Counted from the first letter of the stretch, positions 1 to 10,928 are shown. The stretch is DNA of 64,000 nucleotides from Anodontia alba (GCA_964016985.1 OZ024823.1:134126112-134190111), one strand, 5' to 3'. Numbers and translations are program-made. The notes: generated by a model not told the origin, from the letters alone.

Positions 1-175
1 CAACCTTTTCAGCCTTTCAGACCAACGTAAATACCTTTGCAAACAATGTAGATATAGATGACACTTTTTGCCATTCTGTTTTTGATTTTTAACTAAGCCT
101 CCTATTTGCACTAATGATGACGTCCAGTTTCGAAGATCCCACTTCAGAAACTCGGTGGTGAAAAGGTCAAATTAA
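1..175 (+). repeat. Family B3 MITE, degraded copy at window edge
   Basis: It begins with a CAACCTTTTCAG-like end, has the GCAAACA-TGTAGA hairpin half and a tail like TCCACTTCAGAAACTCAGAGGTGAAAGGG seen (in pieces) at 51.9-52.07 kb and 35.5-35.7 kb. The central hairpin is decayed. The left end may continue outside the window. Confidence 0.55.
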
Positions 176-293
176 ATACTAGTAATCGGACAAGCAACTA
201 AACAAGCAGTGACAGGGCTCACAAAAATCTGTCTTAAATGTGAGCCTTTATAAATACTAGGTAGTTTTGGGAATGCATCAACCAAACCATTAG

Positions 294-370
294 CCCAGCA
301 AACACACAACGTTGTATTTTAATAATGTCGTTTCAATGTCGTCAAAGCGTTATGACGGCGTGGCGTATTG
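294..370. repeat. Family E MITE, decayed copy
   Basis: Starts with CCCAGCAAACACACAACGTT, the family E end, followed by ACGTCGT-like repeats, but the second arm is not recoverable. The rest of 176-620 shows no recognisable gene. Confidence 0.4.
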
Positions 371-624
371 AAATGGCGTAGAGAAAACTCCCAAAAAGCT
401 CCTGTGCAAGCAGCGAGGGTCCTCTCTCTGTAAATCCGCCCAAGCAATAGCCTTTCATGTTCACAATTTATACAGATTCGAGCCTTCATGACTCGTATAC
501 GGAATAAGGACCCGTTTTAGCCATGCGTATAATAAGCTAATGCTTGTCATAAGGCAGTGCGAAGCTAAACTACCGTATTCACCCTAAGAATTGGGACATC
601 ATATCTTCTTGCCATTATTGTACT

Positions 625-734
625 ACCCAACAAACACGCAACGTCCTAACAACGTCGTTATAACGTCGCTGCAACGTCGTGACGTTGCAGCGACGTTGTA
701 ACGACGTTGTTGCGACGTTGTGTGTTTGTTGGGT
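625..734. repeat. Family E MITE, near-perfect palindrome
   Basis: A 110-bp palindrome running from ACCCAACAAACACGCAACGT to its complement, centred on CGTCGTGACG. The arms are built of ACGTCG/CAACGT steps. It matches copies at 6849, 9329 and 62913. No coding capacity, so it would depend on another element's transposase. Confidence 0.8.
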
Positions 735-742
735 AATGTTTG

Positions 743-900
743 AATGTCCATTTTATTACCTGTTGATGAATATAAAACAGAGCTGATTCAGTGGCAAACA
801 GTGTAGACCTGATCAGACGCAGCATTCTTTGGCGTCTGATCAGGGTCTACACTGTTTACTCAGGCGTGTCTGTCCCAATACTAGGGTAGGTTAACCCTAT
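743..900 (-). repeat. Family B1 MITE
   Basis: The hairpin at 794-857 has arms GCAAACAGTGTAGACC / GGTCTACACTGTTT and loop region CAGACGC...GCGTCTG. Flanks carry GGACAGACACG-like and GTCCATTTTATTACC-like segments of the B1 subtype in reverse orientation. Confidence 0.65.
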
Positions 901-975
901 ATGATTGATTGAAAATAAAAAGTCCTGGGCAAGAGACCACAAATTTAGATGTAATAGAACACGATGAATAACATG

Positions 976-1183
976 GGGAAAAGGGCCATTATGCCATATG
1001 CCAAACACGAAGGCGCAGACCCCTGCTCATCCGCGCAGTCTGATAAGGACCTCCTCTGTTCGCCGATATAATTCTACAATGATTATGCAAGCGACAAGGA
1101 ACGCCCAGACCAGACTGTTGCTGATACGCAGGGTCCTAGATCTGGGTCTTCATGATCCAGTATGGCATTAGGCCCTTTTCTTG
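976..1183. repeat. Family C MITE (GGGCC-ended subtype)
   Basis: Ends are GAAAAGGGCCATTATGCCATA and TATGGCATTAGGCCCTTTTC, an inverted repeat of about 20 bp. The interior holds two decayed CGCGCAGTCTGAT hairpins. Compare 14207-14330, 15875-16092 and 35063-35300. Confidence 0.6.
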
Positions 1184-1443
1184 TTGTGACAATATGTGGA
1201 CAGTGGAAAACCAAATCAGACTGTGTATTGGTGCAATTTGGTCAATTTCATCTCCATCCAATGCATACATTTTTTTTCAATTTTAACATGCTGTAAGCGG
1301 TAAGCAAAGAACCAGACCAGACAGGGCGCATGCGAAGCCTACTAGTTTGAGCCTTTGCTGTTTGCACAATTTGCTGATCCCTTCCCCAGAACTAAGCAAA
1401 GTGAATTCTATGAGTGTGCACAATAATGACTATATGTGCCGCA

Positions 1444-1655
1444 ACGTTAGAAAATGTACCTTCTCACATGTGCGCCCAACGAAGACTCCAATCAGCCTGC
1501 GCATCCGCGCAGTCTGATTAGAGTCTGCGTTATTCGCATGAAGATTGCATCCTTGGCTGTCCAAAATGCGCACAGCGAAGATTCTGATCAGACTGCGCGA
1601 ATGCGCAGGCTGATCTGAATCTTCGCTGGGCGCACATATACGAAAATACGATTTC
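1444..1655. repeat. Family C MITE with two hairpins
   Basis: Ends CGTTAGAAAATGTACCTTC and GAAAATACGATTTCGGAC are diverged inverted repeats. Inside are two hairpins, GACT..ATCAGCCTGCGCATCCGCGCAG and GAAGATTCTGATCAG...CTGATCTGAATCTTC. The same layout occurs at 23240-23473 and 59545-59740. Confidence 0.65.
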
Positions 1656-1689
1656 GGACCCTGCGACTCATATATACATGGATATATGT

Positions 1690-2050
1690 GTCTTGACTAA
1701 CATCTGTATATGTCTACTCACTTCTTCAACAGACACTGATGATGAGCTCTCGTCCTGTTAAATGAATAATGATGTTGTTAATGATGATGACGTAATGAGG
1801 AGGAAACAAAAATGTAAGACGATAGCTTCTAAAATACCTGTCGGGTGATCTTAAAAAAGCCATCAACAAGAACGTATTAATAAGGAAGCTAATTTAACAC
1901 AAAGTCATAAATGCGTATGATACTACAGAAAGAATGATGACACGCTCCTCAAATGCTAACATACATAAACTGTTTTTTAGAAAGCCTAATTCTAAAATTC
2001 TGGCAGATTATCTTCAAAATGCCATCAACTACAAAGTATTCATAAGAAAG
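1690..2050. other. No recognisable feature
   Basis: AT-rich sequence between family C and family A elements. I see no coding pattern, RNA gene or repeat family here. Confidence 0.4.
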
Positions 2051-2054
2051 CATT

Positions 2055-2307
2055 TATTACGAAAACACGCCTATTCAAATATACTGAAAATTTTTCCACC
2101 AAAAAATGAAAAAAAAATCAGATAAAAATTCGGATATTTTTCATATTTCTGCTCATAACATAGATTGTGGGTACTCGTTAGAACCGCCACAATCTATGTT
2201 TTTGAGGCGAAATAAGAAAAATAATGTATACCCCAGTAAACCCTAGTTTTACTATATAAAAGTGGGGTTAAAGGGGGTCAACATTATATAGGCATGTTTT
2301 CGTGATG
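2055..2307 (+). repeat. Family A MITE, copy 1
   Basis: Ends ATTACGAAAACACGCCTATT and TATAGGCATGTTTTCGTGAT are present. The central hairpin is shortened: GTACTCGTTAGAACCGCC runs straight into CACAATCTATG, so one arm is mostly lost. Confidence 0.8.
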
Positions 2308-2504
2308 TCTAACTCAGAAATAAAACACCTATAGCACTACTGAAAGACCGACACGCTCTGTTAAATATAATATTAATAAAGAAAAAAAGTCAAATATTTT
2401 TGTTGTTGTTTTGTTTTTAAGAAAACCCTACACGACTTGGAAAACACTGAGTGTACTCGTAATTTTGTTTTTTACTTTTCAGAGAAAAAGACTTGATCTT
2501 TCAA

Positions 2505-2776
2505 CATTACGAAAACACGCCTGTTCAAGTATATCTGAAAATTTCACCTCCAAAAACTGAAAATTTTCAGATAAAAAAAACTCTGATATTTTTCTTATTT
2601 CTGCTCAAAACATAGATTTTGGGTACTCGTTAGAACCGCCTCGACGAGGCGGTTCTAACGAGTACCCACAATATATGTTTTGAGCAGAAATAATGTATAC
2701 CCCTGTAAACCCCAGTTTTACTATATAAAAGTGGGGTTTAAGGGGGTCAATATTATATAGGCAGGTTTTCGTGATG
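2505..2776 (+). repeat. Family A MITE, copy 2
   Basis: Full-length copy with both ends, the CCGCCTCGACGAGGCGG hairpin centre and the CCCCAGTTTTACTATATAAAAGTGGGG hairpin in pieces. Confidence 0.85.
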
Positions 2777-3795
2777 AGTTAGGGACGATTTACATGAGAT
2801 GTCAAGCCTTATTTTCTCTAAACAATCAACAAAATCCAAATGTCGCTTGAAGCAGTTGTGATTAGAATGAACGTCAAAAAGATTGTCTTTCGAAACAAAG
2901 AACACACTACGGATTAGAAAATGTGAGTCTCGGTTCCATTGAGACTCTTCATAAGCAGTAATGGTGTTTTGCAACACTGCTTATGCCCTTTGGCAAGTTT
3001 AAGGGTTAAAAGCTAATAGACCTAGGTAACGGAGACTAATCTGGTCAAACGAAATGTACTGGATAAAAACATCCTCAATATTGATATACGCGTGTCTGTC
3101 GCAATATGAGAAAAAAAGGCAAAAGTCGAATTACAGCCTTAGTTGCTACGTTACAGATTCGCTTGATAGTCTTGACTACGTCGACGAAATATAAGGGCAT
3201 GAACAGACTGTGCAAATACACAGACTGATCAGTGACTTAGCTATTCGTATATACAATGTATTATAAGATTCTATTTCTATCGCTGTAGCTCAGATTATTA
3301 TGAATTTTGCTTTAAGTTTGTGAAATATGTTGAGATACGTTATGTAATCTGTTCCGCTCTGCCAGACGACGTATGTTTATAGTAAACTCTTAAATTGCTA
3401 ACCACAACTACAGCAGACGACGTTCTGATTATTTAAATGTCAATGATTGTATTTTTCAGAGAAAATAATACTTGGCATTTCACGTGAATCGTCTGCCTAT
3501 TCGCATGAAATGCCAAGTCTACTTTTCTCGGAAAAGAAAAATAAAAATAATCTAAAACTAGAGATGTGTCCAGACACAGGTGCCCCCGTCTGAAAAACGA
3601 CGCAAATTGCTAAACGCCAGGCGCGGACGGAGACGGACGGACGGACAGGCGTTACACTATATGCCCTATCCACCTTTCTTCGAATGACTGGGGCATAAAA
3701 ACAGAATGACGTCTGCTGCAAGGTTTGCTTAGCCGGTAAGGGTTAATGCTGTTTCATGTGAAATTGTGGTAAGCTCCTGTGGTTGTTGTTCGAAC
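2777..3795. other. Mostly unassigned; family D-like pieces
   Basis: 2777-3000 and 3400-3560 contain family D-like words (ATGAGATGTCAAGCC, CAGCAGACGACG, GCATGAAATGCCAAG). 3590-3690 has a GGACGGACGGACGGACAGGCG stretch and a GGGGCATAAAA word that recurs near 59.9 kb. No gene is supported. Confidence 0.35.
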
Positions 3796-3797
3796 TA

Positions 3798-4110
3798 CAG
3801 TCGACTCTCGTTATCTCGAACTCCAAGGGACTCTATGAAACAGATCGAGATATCCGTACTTCGACATATCAGATTTGCGGACTCAGGAAAACAATTAATC
3901 GAACAACCACCTTTAACAGAATGAATATGTAATCTGACTCCTAAGTTAGAGACATTGAAAATATTGTGGAAAAGAGGAGAAATTGCTCCTGGGGAGCAAT
4001 TTCTCCTCTTTTCCACAATATTTTGTTGTCTGTTGATAGATCTCTGTGTTAAAACAGGGATCAGATTTTCACTTCGAGATAAGCGAGTTCGAGATAACGA
4101 GAGTCGACTG
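3798..4110. repeat. Family G pogo-like MITE, copy 1
   Basis: Bounded by TA on both sides. Terminal inverted repeats are CAGTCGACTCTCGTTATCTC and its complement, followed by GAGATATCCGTACTTCGA subterminal sequence. A central hairpin at about 3955-4022 pairs TATTGTGGAAAAGAGGAGAA with its complement. CAGT... ends with TA duplication are typical of pogo/Tigger-class (Tc1/mariner superfamily) elements; 313 bp and non-coding. Confidence 0.75.
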
Positions 4111-4143
4111 TATATATACTTTGGTCAGCATACTGGAAAATTC

Positions 4144-4355
4144 AACCCTTGTCCTGCTGAATAAATTAAGATGCCACGCCCACTTCTAATTTTCAGCCAA
4201 TCAGATTACTTGATCCGGATTGTTGCTATAAATTCACATACCTAATGGCAAACAGTGCAGATCCAGATCAGTTGGCTTCTTCAGAAGCCAACTGATCTGC
4301 ATCTACACTATTTGCAAAGGTGGGGGATATCCAGGTTCAGCAGGACTAGGGTTAA
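4144..4355 (-). repeat. Family B2 MITE
   Basis: Ends AACCCTTGTCCTGCTGAA and TTCAGCAGGACTAGGGTT form inverted repeats. The hairpin at 4247-4314 pairs GGCAAACAGTGCAGATCCAG with its complement around TTGGCTTCTTCAGAAGCCAA. Confidence 0.8.
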
Positions 4356-4639
4356 CAGTCGCGGCCCTCGCGAACCATGAATAACCAGACAAGTCATTGT
4401 CTCTGCTTAGTCTGAAAAAGTAACTTCGCTGTTCGCAAACTCATTGCTTGGACTTGGCGGTAACAAAATAGCAAACAATAATGTAATGACCGACCAGGTC
4501 GTACGAATTCTAGGTCTTTATTTGTACAAGGCATTATTTAGACTTGTTCCACTGTTTCTTGTACGTCATCCCTCTTCTTTAGGAGTCCCGGGTAGGTGTT
4601 GATTCGTGATTTTGTCCGTTCCTGGGTACCGATATAATC
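4356..4639. other. No recognisable feature
   Basis: Mixed-composition stretch without a supportable exon, repeat or RNA gene. Confidence 0.35.
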
Positions 4640-4862
4640 CGGGTCTAAGTATTGGGACAGACAGACAAGAGCAAACAGTGTAGACCCAGATCAGACGCCG
4701 CTAAACGCGGCTTCTGATCAGGGTCTACACTGTTTGCCTATCACCTGGCATTGTTTGAGACACATCAACATTTAGTAATAGGGATTTGTTCAAAATATAA
4801 GACAAATATGGAAGGAGTTAAGATGTACCGATATTTATGGTTAATTCGGTATCTTAATTTAT
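4640..4862 (+). repeat. Family B1 MITE
   Basis: Hairpin at 4672-4739 (GCAAACAGTGTAGACCCAGA ... complement). Followed by AGACACATCAAC and GGTATCTT-like B1 tail. Apparent open frames over it are by-products of the palindrome. Confidence 0.7.
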
Positions 4863-5621
4863 ATTTTAACATGTGTCGTATCAAATGTATATTTAGCATT
4901 CCATCAATATCAGATTTCCTGATCTCAAGTTTAATAAGCGCCCCAATAACCCAAATGTTTTCTAAAGCAGCTGATTCCCACTCGGCATTTAGCCAGATCT
5001 GCAAATGTCGAAAAATTTCACACCTTTAAAGATTACCAGATTTATCACCTCCAGTACCCAACATGACGTTTTGGGCTCATACTATCATACACCAGTCACT
5101 TGAAACTCTGGCCCCTATGGGGCCGGGGAAAGCGGGGACATAGCAGGGCTCACATGTAGATTGAATTAGGAATACGATCTAAATCTGTGCTATTTGCATA
5201 TGCAATAAAGTATTTACCAACAAACACACAACGTCGCGACAACGTCTTTTCGACGTCTCTGAAACGTCACAACTGTGCGGCGGCATCGAAATTACGTTAT
5301 TTTGTCCGTCCTGCTGTATTTACTTATAACAACTCATTTCGTTCCCACAGTTTTGCAAATAGGCAAGAATTTTGTATCAGGTTATTAATTTTACATAATA
5401 CATATTTATTGAAAGTATGCGCGGATGCTTATTAATCGAGACACGAAATATGATAATTATATTGAAAACATGTGAGATACTTGCGCACGCTAAGATGGGA
5501 AAATCCCCTAATCAGTCTATCATACAACGCCATGGATTTGAACAAAATTTGTTCAGCCAGCTGCTTTGGCTTATCGCGTTAAAACAAGCATAGTATTGGA
5601 ATATTTGCTTATCAAGATGTG
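4863..5621. other. Mostly unassigned; family E fragment near 5216
   Basis: 5216-5290 begins ACCAACAAACACACAACGTC like one family E arm, without the partner arm. The rest has no recognisable gene. Confidence 0.35.
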
Positions 5622-5825
5622 GAAGTCTGGGAAAATCTGACAAAACTGATAGTCCCCACTGTTGGAACGCTCCCCAGTTTCTGAAATGGACTCTTCCATC
5701 TCTGAATTTGGACACGTCCTTTGTTGCAAATAGGGGTTTCCGTCAAAAAATCAATAACAGAATGGCAAACGGGGTACTGATCCTGCCGTCTCATGTAGAT
5801 CTACACGGTTTGCAAAGATATCCGT
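5622..5825 (-). repeat. Family B3 MITE
   Basis: Contains TTTCTGAAATGGACTCTTCCA, TTTGGACACGTCC and a decayed GGCAAACGG...ACGGTTTGC hairpin, the reverse of the copy at 51862. Confidence 0.6.
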
Positions 5826-5930
5826 ATTGCAGTGGTCTGCAGAGATACACGAGTTAAATCAGGTAACATAAAAAATGCGTAATGTTTTTTTTATTATTAT
5901 TATTTTGTTTCCAGCAAATGCAAGCAATTA

Positions 5931-6094
5931 CACCTGGTAATCTCGTAAGGGCTTGCCGGTAGTTATACACTCAAAACCTTTACGCCAACTTCCAGCCACG
6001 ACTTACGAGACATCCAAATGTCAACAAATCGGAAGATCGCGTAAAGATTTTGAATGTATTACCACCGGCTACCCCTTACGAGATTACCAGGTGT
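5931..6094. repeat. Family J MITE (CACCTGG ends)
   Basis: Inverted repeats of about 55 bp run from CACCTGGTAATCTCGTAAGG to CCTTACGAGATTACCAGGTG. They enclose a GCGTAAAG/CTTTACGC pair. Only one copy was seen in this window. Confidence 0.7.
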
Positions 6095-6137
6095 GGTGAT
6101 GAGTTTGCGAAGAGTGAAGCTGCTTTTCGGATTAAGA

Positions 6138-6414
6138 CATCAAGAAAACATGCCTGTATAATTTAGACCCCCTTAAACCCCACTTTTATACAGTAAAACT
6201 AGGGTTTACAGGGGTATACATTATCTTTCTTATTTGTGCTCAAAAACATAGATTGTGGGTACTCTTTAGAACCGCCACATCGAGGCGGTTCTAACGAGTA
6301 CCACAATCTATGTTTGAAGCAGAAATATGAAAAATATCAGAATTTTTTATCTGAAAATGTTCATTTTTTGGTGGTAAAATTTTCCGTATATTTGAATAGG
6401 CATGTTTTCGTAAA
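6138..6414 (-). repeat. Family A MITE, copy 3
   Basis: Reverse orientation. CATCAAGAAAACATGCC end, CCGCCACATCGAGGCGG centre, and GGCATGTTTTCGTAA end. Confidence 0.85.
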
Positions 6415-6848
6415 GAAGGGAAGTTGGCTTGTCTGGGTGTTCATGGTTCGTTTGACCGAGATTCTGAAGCGTTCGTGTACTCTGACCCAGGGCCAAAAAA
6501 TATTAAAATATTAGTGAAAATTTGTTTTACTCTTCATGCCTATCGATTTGATATGCTACATAACTCAATATTGTTAATTTTTACCCTTATCCCCTCATCC
6601 TCTCATGAACCCCTGCATCACCCCGGCCCAGCCTAACCCACTACAGGGCAAAACTCTATGTGAGTATTTATTAAATTCGTTACCACATTCGAACTGTTAT
6701 GGTACGTGACAATGTTTTGAATAGGTGTAGTTCTAGCCTTCTTATCCTTCCATCCCCATCCATCACAACTGGAAAACCTGTCTACGTTTACACCACAACG
6801 ATGATACGAGTCCACCATTTGTCGAGCATGGTCACCGTTCATTAACAA
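6415..6848. other. Unassigned; weak minus-strand coding-like patch
   Basis: On the minus strand, 6645-6840 is open and of mixed residue composition. The possible splice sites are not convincing. No family recognised. Confidence 0.25.
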
Positions 6849-6956
6849 CCCAGCAGGCACATAACATCAAAAAGACGTCGTATCAACGTCGATGCGACGT
6901 GATCACGTCGCATCGACGTTGATACGACGTCATTTTAACGTTGTGTGCCCACTGGG
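6849..6956. repeat. Family E MITE
   Basis: 108-bp near-perfect palindrome from CCCAGCAGGCACATAACATC to its complement, centred on ACGTGATCACGT. Confidence 0.85.
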
Positions 6957-7229
6957 AAACTATATATAAAGATTGTTTTGAAAGAAACATCTAAACCTAA
7001 CTGAATTGGTCAGATGTACAGGCCTATTACTGTATACGCTGTTAAGAGACGCGATAAGGGACCTTTCAATTTGGTTGTGCTCAATTTTGTATTCTCACTG
7101 GGAATATGATGCAAATCGACAAAATATATAATCGTCGAATTTCAATAGACAAATTATCAGAATTTTCACCGCAGACAGCAGAACTTTTCGCACAGGTTAG
7201 AAAATCGACAACTAACTTTAGGAGACTGG

Positions 7230-7345
7230 ATATTCTTTTTTACTATGGGAGACAACTTTTGTGACTTCCTGTTTGCTTTTCTGCACACCAAGTGCCTTCT
7301 GAAAAGGGATCTTCTCTAAAAGGACAGAAGGGGACATTGTAGTAA
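7230..7345. repeat. Family H hairpin element, partial
   Basis: Contains GGGAGACAACTTTTGTGACTT, CCTTCTGAAAAGGGATCT and AAAGGACAGAAGGGG. The same words, with a fuller hairpin, are at 59160-59360 and 60300-60470. Confidence 0.55.
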
Positions 7346-7435
7346 GGCGAGGGTTTTCCCTAATTTGCTCAGGTATTGAAGACCAGGTTTCAGAAATAAC
7401 AATATTGCAAGGAAAATTTATGCTTCTGACTTATT

Positions 7436-7908
7436 ATATGGGGAGATAATGCAATCCTGATTACCTGATTACCCCACCCCAAAAACTCCTAAATTAATAC
7501 CATGTACCAAACGATAGGAATTACATTTAGTTATTTTGCCCTTTGGTTAGTATTTAATGATCAGAATAACGAGAACACAACACTGATTGGAAATTATGGT
7601 TAAAGGAATCCAGCCTGTACGCGTGTGTGATATAGCTGACTTGAATTCTTTTTCCCACTTTCAACACATTCAATTTGATTTTTAACCGGAAATGAGTAGG
7701 AGAATTCAAGCCAGACATACCAGACACGCGCACTGACTGTATTCATTTAACCATAATTTCCAATCAGTGTTGTGTTCTCGTCAGTATCAAGCAAAAAATA
7801 TTTCCCACAGGGATAGGTAACTAAATGTAATTCCTATCGTTTGGAACATGGTATTAATTTAGGAATTTTTGGGGTGGTGTAACAGGACTGAATTATCTCC
7901 CCATAATA
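7436..7908. repeat. Family K MITE with ~170-bp inverted repeats
   Basis: Left arm begins TATGGGGAGATAATGCAATC, right arm ends with GAATTATCTCCCCATA. Arms share AATTAATACCATGTACCAAACG, AGGAATTACATTTAGTTA and CAACACTGATTGGAAATTAT in pieces. An unpaired interior spans about 7640-7735. No coding sequence in the interior. A TTA/TAA-like duplication is possible at the ends. Confidence 0.75.
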
Positions 7909-7967
7909 AACTTAACGAAATTGTTAGCTTACGTGACGTTAAAATTTCTATCTTGAGCCAAGTGCTC

Positions 7968-8148
7968 CCCAAAGGGAGCATATTCGTTCCATTTAGCCCA
8001 GTGAAGACTGGAGATCCCTAACCGGTTAACTGGTAAACAGTGCAGACCCAGATCAGACGCAGCAGAACGCGGCGTCTGATCAGGGTCTCCATTGTTTGCC
8101 AATAGTTCAACCATTTTTCTTTAGGAATAGCTGCATCAAAATGCCGGA
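7968..8148. repeat. Family B5 MITE
   Basis: Hairpin at 8033-8102 pairs GTAAACAGTGCAGACCCAGA with its partner around CAGACGCAGCAGAACGCGGC. Flanks match the copy at 40840-40985 (AGTTCAACCATTTTTCTTT). Confidence 0.65.
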
Positions 8149-8514
8149 CATACCTAAAAGTTCCCCCTTAAGTTTACTGAAAATCTGAAGATTTTTTAGA
8201 ATTCGACTGGATGAATGACTCCAATTATTTTATAGATTCGCAAATAAACGCAGTGATTACGTCATTGAGAGGAATGTTTATCACAGATGTAACTTACACC
8301 AGCTGCAACAAGAAGATGTCATTTATTTATCTTAACGATCTGTTAAAATATCGTGTAAAGGCTTAAAATTGTTTTTGTCATCGAAAACTTATAATTTACA
8401 GACACCTCAATGAAATTCTATACATGGTATGGTTTACCTTTAAAGCTGCGGGCTTGTCACAGTGTTGTCAGTCTGCTGTGTTTTTGGGCCACAACTTCAC
8501 ATAAAATTGAACTT
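8149..8514. other. No recognisable feature
   Basis: AT-rich, no convincing exon, RNA or known repeat. Confidence 0.35.
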
Positions 8515-8632
8515 ACCAAGCTAGCATTCTTTATTAATCTATTGTGGGCCATTATCGGCCCGTCAGGGTAGCTGACGGGCCGATAAGCGCCCGCTATATA
8601 TTTATAAAGAATGCTTATTGGGTAGCAGCCAG
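8515..8632. repeat. Family F MITE
   Basis: CAAGCTAGCATTCTTTATTA pairs with TTTATAAAGAATGCTTATTGGG. The inner arm CGGCCCGTCAGGGTAGCTGACG is nearly self-complementary. Same family as 21896-22003. Confidence 0.8.
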
Positions 8633-8639
8633 CAGTCGA

Positions 8640-9187
8640 GCCATCTTTTCTCATGGAACGGCTAAAATAAGTCTTACTCATTGGTCCAGAGCCTGTGCAG
8701 GCTTATCAGACAGTACAGGAGAGCAGACTGATCTGTCCGTCAGACTGTACGTGTCGCACAGGGTCTCTGATAACCCATGTTTATTATTCGTTCGATCCTT
8801 GATTTTAATGACAAAAATTACGGGAAGAAGAAAGAAACTAGACAGAAATTTTAGACCAGCTTAGTTTAAACTATGGCCGTTCTACACTATACGATATTCT
8901 GCGATTAGTGAAGAGTGCAGGTTGGTCGAAGTCCACAAAGGTCTCCTACGGAAGAAGGTTAAACGACCTAGCACTGAATTAGAAAACTAGTATCATAGTT
9001 ACCCTAAGTAATGGGAATTCCTTACCATACATGTCCTAAAATTTGAACAACACTGGACTACCTATTGATGTGTCTAGAACTGCTCAATATGTGCAAACAG
9101 GAAAGACCCTGATGTTTTCCTAATGCATGATTACTAATAAGACAACAAACCTAACAGATGATATGACTATATAAACTTGCCTTTAAC
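8640..9187. other. Unassigned; family C-like word near 8690
   Basis: 8690-8765 has a decayed AGCCTGTGCAGGCTTATCAG hairpin. The rest is not recognised. Confidence 0.3.
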
Positions 9188-9245
9188 CTGCTGAATTTAA
9201 ATATCAGCAGATGACATTTTCAAAAATTTTTTTTTTTTTTTTTTA
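9188..9245. repeat. Family D fragment with poly-T
   Basis: CCTTTAACCTGCTGAATTTA then CAGCAGATGACATTTTC and a T run of over 20; partner half absent. Confidence 0.45.
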
Positions 9246-9328
9246 TTTTATCTTCAATCAACTTTTGAAACACGGATTATTCGATTCAATGAGGGGACAA
9301 TTTCTAGATCCCTTTTGTGACACCAAAT

Positions 9329-9430
9329 CCCAGCAGGCACGCAATGTTGAAACACGGTCGATCCAACGTTGATTCAAGACGTTGAATCAACGTTGAATCG
9401 ATGTTGTCTCAACACTGACTGCCCGCTGGG
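9329..9430. repeat. Family E MITE
   Basis: CCCAGCAGGCACGCAATGTT to its partner ending GCCCGCTGGG; arms contain TTGAATCAACGTTGAATCGA and are more diverged than the copies at 6849 and 62913. Confidence 0.75.
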
Positions 9431-9529
9431 TTGTTATTGTCATTATGAAATTAACACAAAAGAATAACAATTCAAACTAAAGAAAAACATTTTGATTGCA
9501 CTTTCAAGCCCTGTTCAGTTCTTTTAGGA

Positions 9530-9787
9530 AAAAAAACCGAGCCTATATAATGTTGACCCCCTTAAACCCCACTTTTATATAGTAAAACAGGGGTTTACAA
9601 GGATATACATAGTTTTCTTGTTTCTGCTCAAAACATAGATTGTGGGTACTCGTTAGAACCGCCTCAGCGAGGCGGTTCTAACGAGTACCACAATCATTGT
9701 TTTGAGCAGAAATATGAAAAATATCAGAGCATTTTATCTGAAAATCTTCATTTTTTGGTGGTAAAATTTTCAGCTTGTTTTCGTAAC
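9530..9787 (-). repeat. Family A MITE, copy 4
   Basis: Left tip replaced by an A run (AAAAAAACCGAGCCTATATAA). Central hairpin intact with a CTCAGCGAG centre. Right end TTGTTTTCGTAAC. Confidence 0.8.
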
Positions 9788-9889
9788 TGGTTATACAATA
9801 TAACATTTCTTAATCGCCTACACCAGTCTTTTCTGTGTTTTATTGCTGTTGTTTTTGCTGTAACTTTTTGTTTGTTTTGTTTTGTATAG

Positions 9890-10172
9890 TCAAGATAAAC
9901 TTCCTAAAAGTTTATGGGTGCATGGGAATAACCTCAGATTCAAGACAGAACAACAAAGTCCCGTACGTAGCAGAAGACAAAAGAAACAGATGGTATCCAA
10001 CGAAAGTGCAATCGTGGTCAGGTGTCTTGCCCGGTCATCAGCCGGTAATTATAGTGGGCCTGAAAATACCATACCACCCGCTCAGATTATTGAACTATTA
10101 GGCCCCAACCAAAATATGCAGAACTATCTGTGTTGTTTATATAAGGAAGAATCATCGTCTGTTTCTGAATAA
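9890..10172 (+). CDS. Candidate 3'-terminal host exon, function unknown
   Basis: A T-rich tract ending TTTTGTATAG is followed by about 93 open codons ending at TAA 10170-10172. The peptide starts QDKLPKSLWVHGNNLRFKTE and ends KEESSSVSE; it is hydrophilic and not repetitive. If the AG at 9888-9889 is the acceptor, one base completes a split codon. A second frame (9835-10101) is also open, and the minus strand has an exon-like segment just beyond it, so strand choice is uncertain. I do not recognise the protein. Confidence 0.3.
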
Positions 10173-10180
10173 TTACATAC

Positions 10181-10227
10181 CTTCTTTTTGTCGGGAGAGT
10201 CCTTGCAAGCAACGTACCCCGGAACAC
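10181..10227 (-). CDS. Candidate internal host exon, 47 bp, minus strand
   Basis: On the minus strand the acceptor reads TTTTATTCTGTTTTAG and the donor GTATGT, both strong. The 47-bp exon gives VPGYVACKDSPDKKK after two bases of a split codon, and ends in phase 0. Those two bases (GT) would complete a Gly codon with the single G left by the exon at 21683-21805, so the two can be spliced in frame. Family unknown. Very small exons are easy to find by chance, so the support is the pair of splice sites plus phase. Confidence 0.35.
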
Positions 10228-10252
10228 CTAAAACAGAATAAAAATTCAGTCA

Positions 10253-10441
10253 TAATCTTTACCACTCTCTGGGCTAATTCAGCAGATGACAAAGTGATGA
10301 TATTTTGTCTTTCTTTTCCCAAAAACAGGATTTGAAATGTAATGTTTTGTATACTCAAGAAATATCAAATATGATACTGACATGTCAAATCCTGTTTTCT
10401 GAGGAAAATAAGAAAACATATTTCAGTATGTCGCTTGCTGG
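10253..10441. repeat. Family D MITE
   Basis: Left end TCTTTACCACTCTCTGGGCT AATTCAGCAGATGACA; right arm TGTCAAATCCTGTTTTCTGAGG. The right end runs into a family B4 half-element. Confidence 0.7.
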
Positions 10442-10500
10442 GTCTACACTGTTTGCCAATGTCCATCTGATGGGACGTTAGGCAAAAATGGGTAATGACT
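10434..10500. repeat. Family B4 MITE, right half only
   Basis: CTGGGTCTACACTGTTTGCC AATGTCCATCTGATGGGACG then GGCAAAAATGGGT; matches the right end of 62189-62419. It looks cut by the neighbouring family D copy. Confidence 0.55.
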
Positions 10501-10667
10501 ACCTACTAAAAATTCTCAGTGGCTGACGAACAGTGTACACTGAAAAAAGCGTGGGTTCGAATCCTACTCAGCATAATTTTTCACACGTCTGTGGGTATTG
10601 ATTGATATTTATCCGAAATTCTACCAAATCAATATTGTTATATGTTGTTTTGAAATATTTACAAATT

Positions 10668-10878
10668 GTTAATTCAACACTTACAGTGCTGGGCGAATTC
10701 GGTAGACGACAAACTGATGATATTTTTTCCCCAGAAAATAGGGTTTGCATTTCATACAAATTGTTTCCAATTGAGACAAATTGCATGAAATGATAAATCC
10801 TATTTTCTGGGAAAAATAAGAAAAATATAACAAAATTTCGTCTGCTGATTTTTTTACCCAGAATGCTAAGCGTTAACG
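10668..10878. repeat. Family D MITE
   Basis: GGTAGACGACAAACTGATGA and TTTCGTCTGCTGATTTTTTT flank the pair GGGTTTGCATTTCATACAAA / TTGCATGAAATGATAAATCC. Ends ACCCAGAATGCTAAGCGTTAA. Confidence 0.8.
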
Positions 10879-10928
10879 CATGCTGTTACGTATATTTAAT
10901 TGATATATATGCACCATATGTTTATCAC

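Noticed and set aside
8457..8864. Two overlapping ORFs on opposite strands
   Set aside because: Products of the family F palindrome.
10505..10575. tRNA gene suggested by GTGGGTTCGAATCCTAC
   Set aside because: The T arm is good, but no matching acceptor stem or D arm could be found upstream; at most a tRNA-derived remnant.
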